A DNA stretch of 64,000 bases, from positions 806,001 through 870,000 of the forward strand of contig JAAKBF010000041.1 of NCBI GenBank assembly GCA_012656075.1, given 5' to 3'. The position numbers and the translations under genes were made by a program. How positions within the stretch are numbered: the first letter of the stretch is position 1; every line of letters begins with the position of its first letter. This document shows positions 11,900-23,896 of this stretch, piece after piece. Source of the stretch: Phytophthora hibernalis (Eukaryota; Oomycota; Peronosporomycetes; Peronosporales; Peronosporaceae). The notes below the pieces were generated by a model. That model searched no databases and was not told the DNA's origin. It worked only from the letters and a program-made list of their open reading frames with translations.

Positions 11900-12134
11900 C
11901 ACAATCTTTTCATGACGTTTGATTTATATGGGTCTGGCTGGTCGTATATTGTGTCCAGGTCCACAAATGTTTTTGTATGGGAGCCTCCCCTCGCAGCTCG
12001 AACTTCGCAAACTTCTAATCGTAACTATGCTTCACTAGGGTGCCTACAGCACATATCTAAACAGCAAGCCTCAACTCCCAGTAGAAAAAGTTATAGCAAA
12101 AATGTCGGTGGCCGTAATATTCTGTCCGGGGGTG
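11900..12134 (-). repeat. Right TIR of the Tc1/mariner element
   Basis: About 235 bp, the inverted partner of 10562-10804. The outermost bases are CACCCCCGGACAG read on the minus strand. Confidence 0.88.
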
Positions 12135-12322
12135 TAGGATGCAGTAACACAAACTAACGTAAGCCCATAGTGCAGTGTAAAGCAATGTGTGTTACACATA
12201 CTGTACATGTATGTACTTCGTATTACTTTCGAGCACGAATACGAAAAATGATACTACGAAGTACTTCGAAGTGATAACCTTTATAACTGACCATAAACGA
12301 TTTTGGCCACGCTAAAAACATC

Positions 12323-12342
12323 GTTTGGTCACGTGACCAAAC
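12323..12342. repeat. 20-bp perfect palindrome in the MULE left end
   Basis: GTTTGGTCACGTGACCAAAC is its own reverse complement. The same TTTGGTCACG core recurs in both orientations at the right end (about 18121-18170). It may be a transposase-binding or cruciform-forming site; this is inference. Confidence 0.7.
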
Positions 12343-12561
12343 AACACTGGTCACACGTGCAAATCGCAACTCGTGTACCAGAGCACAACAACGTACATGT
12401 ACTACAGGAAGTACTTGGTACAACAAAAGTAAGAAATGCAAATGAAATCCTGTTTAGCTGTAAGCATAGCAATGCATGAAGTCTTTAACCCCTTTAAACT
12501 ACAGCTCTCAATGAAGCAGATTGTTCTTCTTCGTACTCGTACGACAAGTCATACAGTTGGT

Positions 12562-13063
12562 TCAGCTCCCCATCCGACAATGGGGGTCATCCTCAGCATC
12601 TCCATGAAACGTTTTACCGATGCTGTCACTCTCATCTTCACTTTCCGAGTCCACCATATCGCTAGGGTCGGGCAGGATAGGAGCTTTAGAAAAACGGAAA
12701 TTTGGTCGAACTGGAGCAGTGGCGTGGCCCGAAATAATGCTTCTGCGTAGAATAACATACCCGCGCACTATTTTCTCAATTGTCGCAACAAAATGCTTTA
12801 GCGATGGGTACGGTTTCATCCGAGCGTTTAGCTCCTGGTGAAATCGCTCCAAGGGGTTATTCGTTCTATTGATAATTCGTCGCTGGACGCCAAATATGTT
12901 CCATAGGTCTGGGGATACTTCTCCAGCCACGATTTTTAAGTACTGCCACATTGGCGCAGACAGAATCGTCACTTGCATGACCAGGTGGGCAGCCTTGTTG
13001 GCACGTGTGTGGTACCATGTTTTCAAACTCGTACGTCATTGTGTCCGCTGAAAACACGAGCAT
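12562..13063 (-). pseudogene. MULE-like transposase, C-terminal fragment
   Basis: The minus-strand frame from 13026 contains RTNNPLERFHQELNARM, PSLKHFVATIEKIVRGY and an acidic tail (DSESEDESDS). This pattern recurs in MULE-type transposases of oomycetes, after the catalytic domain. It has no start of its own. A short shifted frame upstream (to 13063) runs into the Copia I boundary. The catalytic core is missing, so it is non-functional. Confidence 0.6.
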
Positions 13064-13065
13064 AC

Positions 13066-13279
13066 TATGAGAGAATGAGACCCTCTCGTATAGTCACTCA
13101 TGTCCTGGTCAAGTATTAGCTTTGCTAGGAGTAGACCTTGTGGTCAAAGGGTTTTTAGGCTGATGCTTTCCTCCTCGTGCACGGCACGTGTATGTAGTTT
13201 GAATATCACTTTACGAATTACTCTTCAAGCAAGACTCTTCTCTTCCTACTCGACACTCACTCGCAGCGCAAAGCTGCTA
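13066..13279 (+). repeat. 5' LTR of Copia I
   Basis: 214 bp. Close to the 3' LTR, but lacking an internal stretch of about 12 bp after TGAGAGAATGAGAC that the 3' copy has, plus a few substitutions. Confidence 0.92.
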
Positions 13280-13332
13280 GATTATGAGGCCAACTTTCGC
13301 GCGAGTGTAGTGTGCGATACAAGTAACTAGTA

Positions 13333-14001
13333 ATGGCGGATAACGGAGGAAACAACGGTGGAGCAGCGGCAAATGTGCAACAGCCTGCAAACGCGCAACA
13401 ACACCAACTTCGTGGCAGCAGCAAGCCGCCTCTGTTTGAAGCGACATTTGAGCTGTATCGAGCTGAGTTTGAACTGTACCTGGATGATCGAGAGGCTTGG
13501 GGTGTGGTGTCTGGCGACGTGACGCGCCACGACACGGATCAAGCAGAGCAGACAGTGTTTGACAAGCGTGAGCGGTTGGCGAGAGCAACGATCTTGAGGG
13601 GACTTCGTGGCTGCAAAAATGATGATGCTTCGAAGGTGTGTGGTATGAATTCAGTGAAGGAAATGTGCGATTCATTGGTATCGGATCACACGCAGCGCGA
13701 TTTTTTGTATGCTATGCTGTTGAAGCGCCAGCTCTATCAGTGCTCACTAGAACCTGGACAAACAATGGCGGATTATATCCGAACTGTGACCAAGCTGCGA
13801 CAGCGACTGAGAAATATGGGTGTGGAGCACTCAATTTTTGATCATGAGATGGCGTGTGTGCTTCTTATGGGGGTAGCGGTGACGCACAAAGAATTGATCG
13901 AGCGGTTTGATCTCCCAACACGTCAAGGGAACCCACCCATGCTTCAGCAGGTCACCAATGCCCTTCGTTCGCGGGATGAGCGAGACCGCATGATGGACTG
14001 A
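13333..14001 (+). pseudogene. Copia I gag polyprotein, truncated
   Basis: 222 aa from ATG at 13333. A Gln/Asn-rich start is followed by the UBN2-type gag core (PPLFEATFELYRAEFELYLD, then QLYQCSLEPGQTMADYI). It stops at 13999-14001, before any CCHC knuckle, so the RNA-binding knuckle and protease are missing. The next frame begins at 14019, suggesting an internal deletion. Confidence 0.85.
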
Positions 14002-14018
14002 CTGGAGCTCATTCAGGT

Positions 14019-17000
14019 ATGGTGATGAATGTTGTTAGTGGAGATAACTGGCAAAACGGTGGCGCAAATAACGCGCTGATGGCTGGAGGCAACTGGCAAA
14101 ACCGTGGAGTTAATGTGTCATTAATGAATGTGGCTGCAATCAAGCATATGGCTGAGAACGACACAGTGAAGGGCATGAAGATTCCGCCAGAACTGTTCAA
14201 GAGCAAGTTTGTTTGCATGATCTGCATATCTGCTAAACAGAAACGTCGCTCGTGTAAGGCAAGTGCTGCAGAAAAACGTACAAAGGTGAATTACGAGCGC
14301 ATAATGTCTGACACGCGATATGGGAAAGTTTTTGCCGGGTGTCGGGGAGTACGCTATTTTCAGTTGATTCAAGATGAAGGATCTCGCTACAAGTGGTGTT
14401 TTCCGCCAAAGAAGAAGAGCGATGTCAATGCTAACACAATTAAATTGATGACAGAGCGGCTAGCCCAAGGACATCGGATCAAGACATTTACAAGTGATGG
14501 TGGAGGTGAGTTCGTTAATAACGAGATGAAATTGTTCCTAGCAGCACGTGGAATTCGCTTCGTGCCGACTCATCCATACACCCCAGAGGAAAACGCGCTG
14601 GTTGAGAAACTCAATGGAGTACTAGTGAATAAGATGCGTGCAGTGATGCACGCTGCTGGTTTGCCAACACGTCTGTGGCCTGAAGTCCTGCAATACGTAG
14701 TTGACATCGACAACATGAACGCAACGCGGGCACTAAACGGAAAGACGCCACCAGAAAAGCTGATGGGGACAAAGCCAGATCTGGCGAAGATTCGAGTGTG
14801 TGGATCCGTGGGATTTATTTACCAAGCGAAGCGAAAAGACAAGTTGAGTCCGAAAGCTGAACCGGCTTTGTTGCTCGGGTTCGCTCACGTGTCGCCTGGA
14901 TATCGATTGCTGAATTTGCATACTGGGCATATTATAGAGAAACGAGATGTGCAATTTCGCGGGGACATTACGGTGAGCAAGCAATATGTGAGGGCATTGT
15001 TGATGGGAAAGCAGTCACATTTTGCGCAGATTCCGTTTGTGCCATTTCCGGTTGAGTATGTCGCTGCTCATGACGTCCGCGTAGATGCTGGACGAGCTGT
15101 AAACAGCAATTTGCCACGCGATGCCGAGCTTTCAACTGGTAACAGCGCTGGTTTGGGGGAGGAACACCTTCCAGCAGTGATTCCGATTCAGATGAAGAGT
15201 TGTTTGAAGACGTGTTACATGAAATTGATCTGGAAAATGCAAATCCAGCTCCTGTACCAGTCACAGCTCAGTCACATACTCGAACAAGGCGCACAGGGCG
15301 TAGACAGAGGCAGCTGCGCACTGATCAACATGATAATGGTGAGCCTTCTCGTCGCTCAACACGAGCACGTACAACAAATGTGAGAATGGGAGGTTATGTG
15401 TTATCACTGGAAGAACAGTTTATCGGAAACCCTACCTCGGTTGAAGAAGCAATGCGATCACCTCACCGTAACGAGTGGAAAGCTGCAATGAAAAAGGAGT
15501 ACGAGTCATTGCTGAAAAACGGATCATGGATCATGGTGGATCGGCCCTTATCCAACGGGGAGAAGGTTAGAGTACTGACCACGAAATGGGTGCTGTGTAT
15601 TAAGCGGGACGAGAACTGCAACATTGTACGATACAAGGCGAGGTTGGTAATCCATGGTTTTAAGCAGAGGTAAAACAGGCTCGAGTATTGGGATACTTAT
15701 TCACCGGTGGTGAGACTCGTTACCATGCTTCTGGTACTGATATTAGCGCTGATACTAGCGCTGGAAGTCAGGCCTGTCGACGTTGAGACTGCATTCCTCA
15801 ACAGCTGGCTTCGAGGTGTTGTGATTTACATGGAGCAGCCTGCGTGCTTTAACCATGGTACGGGACGGGTGTGCTTGCTTCATAAGGGCATTTACGGCCT
15901 GAAGCAGGCGGAAAGGATATGGTATCAGACCTTGCACGCATATTTAGTGGTGATTGGATATCGGCGTTGTGCGTTTGACGTGGGGCTGTACGTGAAGTAC
16001 GTGACCGGCCGAATCGTTCTGGTCACAGTCTACGTGGATGATATGATGATAGTTGGCAAACCGAATGACATCGATGACGTAATTGCGGCGCTAAGACTCA
16101 AGTTCATCATGAAGGATTTGGGACGTGTCCGCCATTTTCTGTCTATGGAAATATACTATGAACCTGGGGTAATCCTCACGTTGACTCAAACAGCTTACAT
16201 CGACCAAATGCTAGAGCAGTTTCAGATGAGCATGGCCCATTCGGTCGGAGCTCCTCAGATGCACAATGAAAAATGACACCACTGGAGCGTGACGCCACCA
16301 AGATTAACGAACTAGCGATCCGTTATCGAGAAATTGTTGGAAAGTTACAGTACTTGGTCACGTGTACACGTCCGGACATAGCAAATGCGGTGCGGTGCCT
16401 CGGTCGCCACGCTGGGGCATACACGAAAGAGAACTTCGCAAGTGCGAAACGCGTGTTACAGTACCTGCGGGGTACAAGAACGTTTGGGCAGGTTTATCGG
16501 AGATAAATGCTATTCCAGCAGAGGAACTACAGCTGCAAGTATTTAGTGATGCAGATCACGCAAATTGCCCGGACACGGGTAGATCTGTTACCGGTTACGT
16601 GTTGCAACTTAATGGTTTCAGCTTTGGTTTCAGAAGCAAGAAGCAGAAGTGTGTCACAGACGACACGTGCAAGTCTGAACTGGTTGCGGCCAGTACAAGT
16701 GTGGAGGACCTGCTTTGGGCACGAGAGTTGCTCAAGGAGATCGGCATGAATTCGTTGGTCCCTGAATTACACTGTGATAATCAGAGCACGATAAAAGTGT
16801 GCAAACACGTCGGAAATTACGAAGGTGTTAAAAGACTGGCCAAGGAGAGTCACAAAATGGCGGAGCTCGTTGAAAAACGGGAACTGTCGATAAACTACGT
16901 TCATACGGCAGAAAACATAGCTTAAATGTTCACCAAGGCACTCGGGCCACAGCGATTTGCAATGCTGCGGGAGCTGCTTGGAGTTGAAGACGTAGTTAGG

Positions 17001-17063
17001 GCTGTTGCAGGAGCAGGCCCGCCATCACAACGAGATCATGAGGTAGGTGATCAGGAAGCATGA
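14019..17063 (+). pseudogene. Copia I pol: integrase, reverse transcriptase, RNase H, with stops
   Basis: Pieces in order: a GAG-pre-integrase remnant (KHMAENDTVKGM, CISAKQ), an integrase core (LIQDEGSRYKW, TSDGGGEF, PEENALVEKLNG), reverse transcriptase (WKAAMKKEYESLLKNGSW, VDVETAFLN, GIYGLKQAERIWYQ, catalytic VYVDDMMIV) and RNase H (VFSDADHANCPDTGRSVTGY). In-frame stops include TAA at 15671-15673, the TAA ending the frame at 16506, and TAA at 16923-16925. Frame changes occur near 15200, 16275 and 16500. The protease DSGA motif is not present. Confidence 0.88.
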
Positions 17064-17075
17064 GTTCCGAGGGAG

Positions 17076-17302
17076 TATGAGAGAATGAGACTCAGTCCAT
17101 TATCCTCTCGTATAGTCACTCATGTCCTGATCAAGTATTAGCTTTGCTAGGAGTAGACCTTGTGGTCAAAGGGTTTTTTAGGCTGATGCTTTCCTCCTCG
17201 TGCACGGCACGTGTATGTAGTTTGAATATCACTTTACGAATTACTCTTCAAGCAAGACTATTCTCTTCCTACTCGACACTCACTCGCAGCGCAAAGCTGC
17301 TA
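17076..17302 (+). repeat. 3' LTR of Copia I
   Basis: 227 bp, followed directly by the CATAC duplication. It differs from the 5' LTR by the extra TCAGTCCATTAT-like stretch and scattered single bases. Confidence 0.92.
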
Positions 17303-17317
17303 CATACCTGAACACCA

Positions 17318-17530
17318 CTATGGCTTACGATAAAAACTATATCGATTTGTAAATTTTACCCCGGTTGCGTTAGCTTTCGTGTACTCATAGCCTTTGCAAT
17401 AGACCTTGGTCACACCATTGCGGGAGTTGGTACGTGTTGTTGCCGTTGTGATTGGGGTCGGTGAACGGCTTCGTGTTGAACGAGGTACTTCAGGCGTCGC
17501 TGGTGGTGTCCCTGGCTGCACCAATACCAA
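17318..17530 (-). pseudogene. FLYWCH-like zinc-finger fragment, probably the N-terminus of the MULE gene
   Basis: A 70-residue frame with VYCKGYEYTKANATG and RYSFYRK, resembling the FLYWCH fold common at the N-terminus of oomycete MULE transposases. It lies just beyond the Copia I right boundary, on the same strand as the fragment at 12562-13063, which supports a single interrupted host gene. Alone it could be chance; context raises confidence slightly. Confidence 0.4.
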
Positions 17531-18210
17531 TGGTGTCCAGTTCGATGGAGAGCAACATACTGGCGATGTAGATGAGCCCGAAGTACCATTTGATTCTTGT
17601 TGTGCTATGCGATTTCGCGCTGATCGTCGCGTTGATCGTCGCGCAGTCGGTGAGTAGCGAAGGTGTTGATCTCGCTGTCGTGTGCTGGACTACGATGAGC
17701 GCGCTTTCGGTAGTTTGCAGGTGTCGTTGTACAGGTAGCTCGATAACTAGGGCAAGGTGAGCTCAAAAGAGTAAATTTGAAAGTGAGACAAGCAGTAGGG
17801 CTTACTACATACCAAGTGCGCCTTGAGAAAGCAGAACTCTCTCGATCTTCCTTCTTACCCCCTCTGTTCCTTCAAAGCAGTTCTCGGTCGGCACCGCTAA
17901 CCACTCATGCTTGTCGCGGCGTGCCACTCGCCCAATCCTGTCGCTCGCTTGGCCGTGCTGCCTCAGCGGCACGCGTCTTGCCTTACCATGCGCTGGCATC
18001 CTGCACAATCAGGCATCGATATCGGCTTCGAGATCAGCAGCTCGCAGTATCATTTGGCTGCTAGTTTATCAATGTGCTGCGCTTGAACTGATGCAGAAGG
18101 CAATCTGTGATCAAGGATAATTTGGTCACGGCATTTGTACGTGACCAAACAAATGTACGCCGTGACCAAAGTGATGATTTACCCCGTGACCTAATTCGTT
18201 TATGGTCAGT

Positions 18211-20674
18211 ATTAAATTCTACGAAACGGTGAGGTACAGCTCAATTCCGATGCCATACATGCATCACCGTTTACTTACACGTAAGCTTTGGCACGGATTC
18301 CCTTTTCCGGAACATTAAGTTGTTTGCAGTTTGTTAGGAGTCCATCACTACTGGTAGGCGTTTGTATTGAATCCAATTGCGCTAGCGCGGGCGCTGAATG
18401 GTTAAGTGAACTGCTTGATTAAAACACGTATCGGCATCATGTTTCTACAGGTTGATTTTTCTACAGGGTGAGGCTTTCAGCGCGTTTGAGGAGGCTGAAG
18501 TCTCGCCGCTTATCGGATACAGCCTTGTCGAAGCGTAGCTTCCATACCAAATGTTTTAAAAAGTAGAAGTGTGAGTTTTAACATTGTGGTGGGTATTTTG
18601 GTTTCATCGTGGAAGCCAGAGGTCGGAATTAAACAATAATTAATTGTGTTTTCCAATAAAAATATTTATTATTGGGGTTCGTCGATTCCAATACAATATT
18701 ATATTGCCACAATATTGACAATAAATACTGCAAAAGTATTAAATAGCAATCACAGATGGTTGCCTGCTGGGTGAGAGCCAGCTATCCTAACCGAGCAGTC
18801 GTGCGCCCGTTAATAGATAGAATAAGCGTTTTGATTAAACCCCGCAAACACCACCCAGGTGTCATGTGACCTGGCGGAGCTCGTGCTAGAGGGCAACACT
18901 TACTAAGCTTACATGTATTTCGTTGGTTGGGTCGAAACTGGAAGTTGAATGTAGCCATGTCAAGCTCAAACTTTTGCGCTTCGTGCAGCAGTGCCCCTGA
19001 AAGCGGAATTGCGCTTAGATGTAGTGCATGTAGTAGATTAGCACTGCTGGCATAAGCGTTGTAGTTATAACGTTAGTGTGTGGAAGTCAGTGGAGAAGCG
19101 GTAGGAATTTTGGCTGACGCTAGCTTGCTTTTGACGTGAACTTTACAAAGTTAATTCTGTTGACTAAGATGCATGCATCAAACCAACAGTACCCGCGTCA
19201 TTATTCCGATAGGAACGCCTGGGGCGAGAGGAAGAGGAAGTATTGGAAGACGCGTTTGTGTAACAATGCAGTATAAATTGCGGCAATATGTATTATTGCT
19301 TCACCAGGAATTGCAATTTTTATTATTGAGATGACGGCTGTTCAATACAATATCATACTGAATTGGCGGACCTCTGCTCAGAGCTACTTAAAAAAATTGC
19401 GAGTACACTTCAGTAAATTCCGAGTAAACGGCAACCGACCATGACTTTACTCACTCATCAATTCCGAGTACTATTATTATAGAACCGGTACCGGTACATA
19501 CAGGCTATCTAGCACCGCGGCTATATCGTATGCACTGGACGGTGAGCTCAGTGTCACTCCCGAATTCAAGGCACGAGATGCAATATTTGGTTGGCCTCGT
19601 AGAAGCTTCACCCTGTAGGTCGGGTCTCACCCCAGGGTTCAATCTATTGTATCCCATAATAATATTAATAATAGAGACCTTTCGGACCTTTAATGTTGGA
19701 ATACACCGCCTGCTGCAAGGAAAATATGGGACGAGGCGGTTGCAGCAGTATATCCTAACAAAGAAAGAATACTGGTTGCGGTTCATTCCCCAACTGGCGA
19801 CCGAGAGAACAAGTTGTCGTTTGTGCGTGTGAGTCTTTAGGCGTTGCGGTCAGTCACCCCCGACCCCAAGTACGACATGGGCAAGATTGTAGTTACATGT
19901 ATGCTGGAATACAGAACTGCTAGACGCTTAATACGCTAATATGATTGTATAATATCGACCGTTACTCTGGATTAATGATTTTTAAGTCTGCACATCAGAG
20001 GACTCAAAACAGTCAATGTACTTGGGAATCAGGGCTGAAAACCATGTACTCGGACGTTATTGAGATGTACTCGGAACTAAGGAGTATCGAATCATCCCGA
20101 TATGTGGATGATTCGATACCACATCAGTACATTCAAAGCCCCAAAGAAATGTGGTGGTTAGATGATGTCTGGGTTCTGAATGCAGCTGGCAGCCTTCTTC
20201 TTGATTCACAGGAAACGCGAATTAATACCGAAGTGGGTCCTGCAACTTTAATGGTCGCAGCTTTTATGTCCGTTAACGTTGCTTTAAGGTTAACGTCGTT
20301 TTTAACGTACAGTTTCTGGAACGAGGGGTAAACTCCGACATATATGTTTTAGGCAACTGTTATATGCTACGAAAGAAAAGCTTCCATATCGTTGATTTCT
20401 CTAGTCCTTGCTTAACCCCATTCAGTCTATTTCAACGAGACAAGGCACGTTAAAAACTCCTCGTATTGCGATCAGGGCTGAGGCAAACGTGAGAGCTCCT
20501 TCGATTTTGTGGATTTGAGGATCATGACACCCATCCCCAAATTACGTTGCTGTACTAGATTTATGTTGCTCTTGGCAGATTTTAGTTGCCGCAGATCATT
20601 GATGCAACTTAATTAACGTTGCAGGAACGCCATTCCACAAAGAAGGCAGACCCGGCTCCTCCAAAAGGAAAGCG
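18211..20674. other. Stretch without a recognisable gene
   Basis: About 2.5 kb, AT-rich in patches (18630-18740, 19250-19360, 19640-19680). The open frames here (largest about 130 aa, 19945-20331) show no family motif that I recognise. A segment at about 18410-18620 shares short blocks with 50330-50520, so part may be old repeat. Confidence 0.5.
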
Positions 20675-21026
20675 TTGAGTCCGTTCAACACAAGAAGACT
20701 GATACTCCGCCGACGGACAACGCACGTGACAACTTTTTGCAGTTCAATGGGCCAAACCCACAAACTCTTTGCTAGGACGTCTTATCAGGCTTCTACATGT
20801 TTAGAATTTTTATACCAGAATAGAACGCCACCGACTGAGGTCCACTTGAAATTGATGCCAATCACTGAGAGCCACACATCGAAGGAATCGACACCGCACC
20901 GATCTTGGATTCGACAGACCTATGCATACTTGCGCCGTTGCAATAGTGCCAACGTTAGGCATCCTCGCGTGTGTATCTCCAATCCCTCTCCTTCCCACCT
21001 CTCTCGATGTATGATCCAGTGCAGGT

Positions 21027-23817
21027 GTGGGAATCGTGTATCCGCTCGACGGCGCAATCGAAAAGACGCCCGTGTCATTTACATTTAAAAATGTCATTCG
21101 CCATGGATCAATGCAGCAATTCACAGAGAAATACAGCGGAAGGAAGCTGTGCGTCGAGATAATCGACATGAATGAAGCAATCAACACGACACGGTTGTGC
21201 TCTGCAGCTCATGAGCAGGATATGTTACGGCAGCTAAAAGTACTCGGGAACTTCACTGCTTCTGTCTTCATTGCTTCCAATGCGTCAGCTGATGCTGAGC
21301 TCTATTGGCAGTCGAAAGCGGTTGTATTTTCCGTTGTGCCCAAAGTCGAATTCCAGGATCGAATCGCACGCCAGATCCAAGAAATAAGAAAAGCGTACCC
21401 CGACTTTGATATCGGGATTCTTGGATGGGCCGCCCAGCAGCAGCGCCAACAGAATGGCTGGTTTCTTCAGCAGCATTCACAGGACCAAGATGTGGTTGCA
21501 GTCCAGAGAAAGGAAAATGACGTGTTGATGTTTGTGATCGGAATCAAGACTGCCGCCGCGACGAATTTCGCGATTCGACAGGCGATACGACAGACTTCTT
21601 CAAGCAAAAGAGCGCTGCCTGTTGGCGTTAAAGTTTTCTTCATCGTTTGCCGCCCGTCTGTCCGAAAAGCGAGCAGCAACGGCTCTGCTGAAAATTTTGG
21701 AGTTGGGAGAACGGACCTTCAGCGACTCTGGGGGACTATCGAGCTGGAGAAGTTGGTGTATGATGACTTGCTGACAGATGAATTGGATTGCGATGACTCA
21801 TATGCAGACCTCGCAAATTAAGTGAAGGCCTTCTTACACTTCATAGCGACAACGTATCCTCACGCACGATACGTAATGGTTGCAGACGATGATATCTACG
21901 TGCGAATGGAAGATGTTGTGCACAGGTTAAAGGCGAAGTCCCCCAGATCGAACTTTGACAGCGGGCAAGTACATGCCATTGAACACGCGCAGAAAGAGAG
22001 ACCTGTTCGCGGCAATAAGACGAACTACCGCTAACGTTATGTGTTGAGCGACCAAGCGTATCCTTTGAGCGAGATAGCGCCATTTGCTATTGGGTATATA
22101 TTTTTCCTTTCAATGGATTGCGTTCAGTTCATAGCTAAGAATCGTCGACGTTTGCGTAGCCTGGATGGCATGGACGACATGAGTATGGCGCTTTTGCTGC
22201 TGGCAATTCAAGTTCACACTCGGCCCTTTGGTAAATTGCAGCACTTGCGCGGGGGCGCGTGCACTGACAATCTCGCTGCACTCGGCGATTTATCCCCACT
22301 ATCAATTCGGCTGGTTCACCACAATATCCTTAAAAAGCTGAGAATGTGCCATGGATTCAATCATCATCTTTGGATGAAGCCGAAAAATCTCGCTCCTCCA
22401 TCAGGTTATCCTTACCGGATACCAAACCTGGCAGAGCCTTTGGAGTTTGAGTTTTTAATGCGTGATCCAACAGCAGCTCACGTACTCGAGATCATCACTG
22501 TGGTTTCTACTCAATCGCAAGCACGGATCAAACATTTGCATTTCCCTTCGCTCGAGACTCAAGGCAACTATTTTAGCAGAGTTTGTGGGCTTGTTCGTCT
22601 CAGCTTTGTCGGTGCAGTTGAAACCTGTCATGTGCTGAGATCACCAAACAGGTTCAATATGGACTACAACGTTATAGCAACGAGCCCGATGACGCACGCA
22701 ACATTGATTCTTCTCGAGTGCAACTGTGGAAATTTAACGTGCTTGACGCAAATGTAGCTGCACCGCCGATAATTGTTGCGTATGCACCAAGTGCTTTGTT
22801 CTCGCGCGTTGTGGTCGAATGCCTCTTCATCTCCGTTTTAAAACGCAAATACGTCCCGTGCTGGTAATACCTGCCAACCTCGTGGACGAACGCCATGGTA
22901 ACTCTCCCGACGTGTTCGTCTTTAGCCCCTTTGGTGGTAAATGCAATCCCGCAAGTTCACCCGCGTGCCAGAAGATGGTTGCAGAGTATTTCGAGCGCTA
23001 CCGTGCCAGCACCACCAATATCATTGACAACAGCAGACAAAACAAATCTGATACAACAATACCAACTAAAACGACGCAGTTGGTGATGCTGTCAGGTGAG
23101 GCCTGGAGCACCGATGGCCTCGACGAACGCGTACTGGTCATCTCGACGCTAGCGAATGTTAACGGGACGAAGCACATCCACTTTTCGATGCCGAGTGCGT
23201 CCTTCGCAGAGCGGCGAAACGACGGCCCGTTGACATTTTATCATCTTCAGATACCAAAACCCCAAAGACGAAGTTCTGCGCGTATTTGTTCGCTCACTGT
23301 GACCATGGTGATCGTGAGCTCATGTTCGGCACACTTAACGCTCTTCGACCTGTAGACGCTCTTGGAAAGTGTACGGGGTCGTCGAGACCTCCTGACCAGA
23401 CGAAGATGGCATCCCGCTTGACCATTTTCTATAATGACAACGCAGTGCAGCGATACGCGCCGTACAAGTTCGTGATCGCGTTTGAAAACACTCGAGCGGC
23501 GGGCTACGTGACGGAGAAGCTGGTGAATGACTTTGGCGGGTAGTGTGCCGGTGTACTGGGGAGATTCAAGACGGTGTCCAAGTTGTTCAATACCAAGAGC
23601 TTCATCGATTGTGGTCGTTTCCAGACTCTGCAAGATTGCACCGAATATGTTGTGCTGGTGGACGACTCGCCTGAGATATACACTAGAATGCGTCAAGAAG
23701 CACCCGTGACGAATGTGACAGCGTTCAACGAGGCCTTTTCATGGCACCCGTGTTTGGTGGAGGCTTCGAGTAGAAGATCCGGTGCGGAACACCAGCACCA
23801 GGGCCCATCTGTTCGGT
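21027..23817 (+). pseudogene. GT31 galactosyltransferase joined to GT10 fucosyltransferase, broken
   Basis: The first part (frame from 21027) has IGIKTAAATNFAIRQAIRQT and VADDDIYVR, the stem and DxD metal-binding motif of GT31 beta-1,3-glycosyltransferases, then SLDGMDDMSMALLL. The second part (about 22700-23817) has LVISTLANVNGTKHIHFSMP and FVIAFENTRAAGYVTEKLVN followed, after a frame change, by SVPVYWGDS. That is the donor-site signature of GT10 alpha-1,3-fucosyltransferases. Family role: Golgi-type sugar transfer from UDP- and GDP-sugars. Nonsense codons TAA at 21819-21821 and 22032-22034 interrupt the GT31 part in frame, and several frame changes occur after 22200, so this copy is dead. 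The start is not defined; an upstream signal-anchor exon was not recognised. Whether the parent gene truly encodes both domains in one chain is inference from order, strand and spacing. Confidence 0.65.
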
Positions 23818-23896
23818 AAGGAGACTGGACAGTCGATCCCTGGGATGGGTTCATAAGCACCGGGCCAGACATATTAAATAAAGTAAATTGATTTTA

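Larger units (their letters stand above)
10562..12134 (-). mobile_element. Tc1/mariner-type DNA transposon with long terminal inverted repeats
   Basis: A 1573-bp element flanked by TA dinucleotides (10560-10561 and 12135-12136), the normal Tc1/mariner target duplication. Its ends are inverted copies: CACTCCCGGACAGAATATTA at the left, and the same with one T/C difference at the right. It sits 127 bp after the stop of the receptor-phosphatase gene, probably in or near its 3' UTR. It carries one transposase gene on the minus strand. The near-identity of the two ends suggests a relatively young insertion. Confidence 0.93.
13066..17302 (+). mobile_element. Copia I, Ty1/Copia LTR retrotransposon, degenerate
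   Basis: 4237 bp, flanked by the 5-bp target duplication CATAC (13061-13065 and 17303-17307). The two LTRs start TATGAGAGAATGAGAC and end AAAGCTGCTA. Order inside: gag, a deletion, integrase, reverse transcriptase, RNase H, which is the Copia order. A purine run (CCGAGGGAG) precedes the 3' LTR. In-frame stops and shifts make it inactive. It is inserted in the MULE-like element. Confidence 0.93.
12286..18210 (-). mobile_element. Degenerate MULE-like element, split by Copia I
   Basis: The left end (from 12286, ACTGACCATAAACGATTTTG) and the right end (to 18210) are inverted copies sharing ACTGACCATAAACGA and, further in, TTTGGTCACG motifs. Between them lie two minus-strand coding fragments on either side of Copia I. 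One has a FLYWCH-like zinc-finger look (17318-17530). The other resembles the C-terminal part of Mutator-like transposases (12562-13063). Most of the DDE region between them is absent. I could not find a convincing target duplication. Confidence 0.6.

Noticed and set aside
20675..21088. 137-aa plus-strand gene upstream of the GT31 relic
   Set aside because: Arg/Ser-rich composition typical of chance frames; no signal anchor or splice link to 21027 could be shown.
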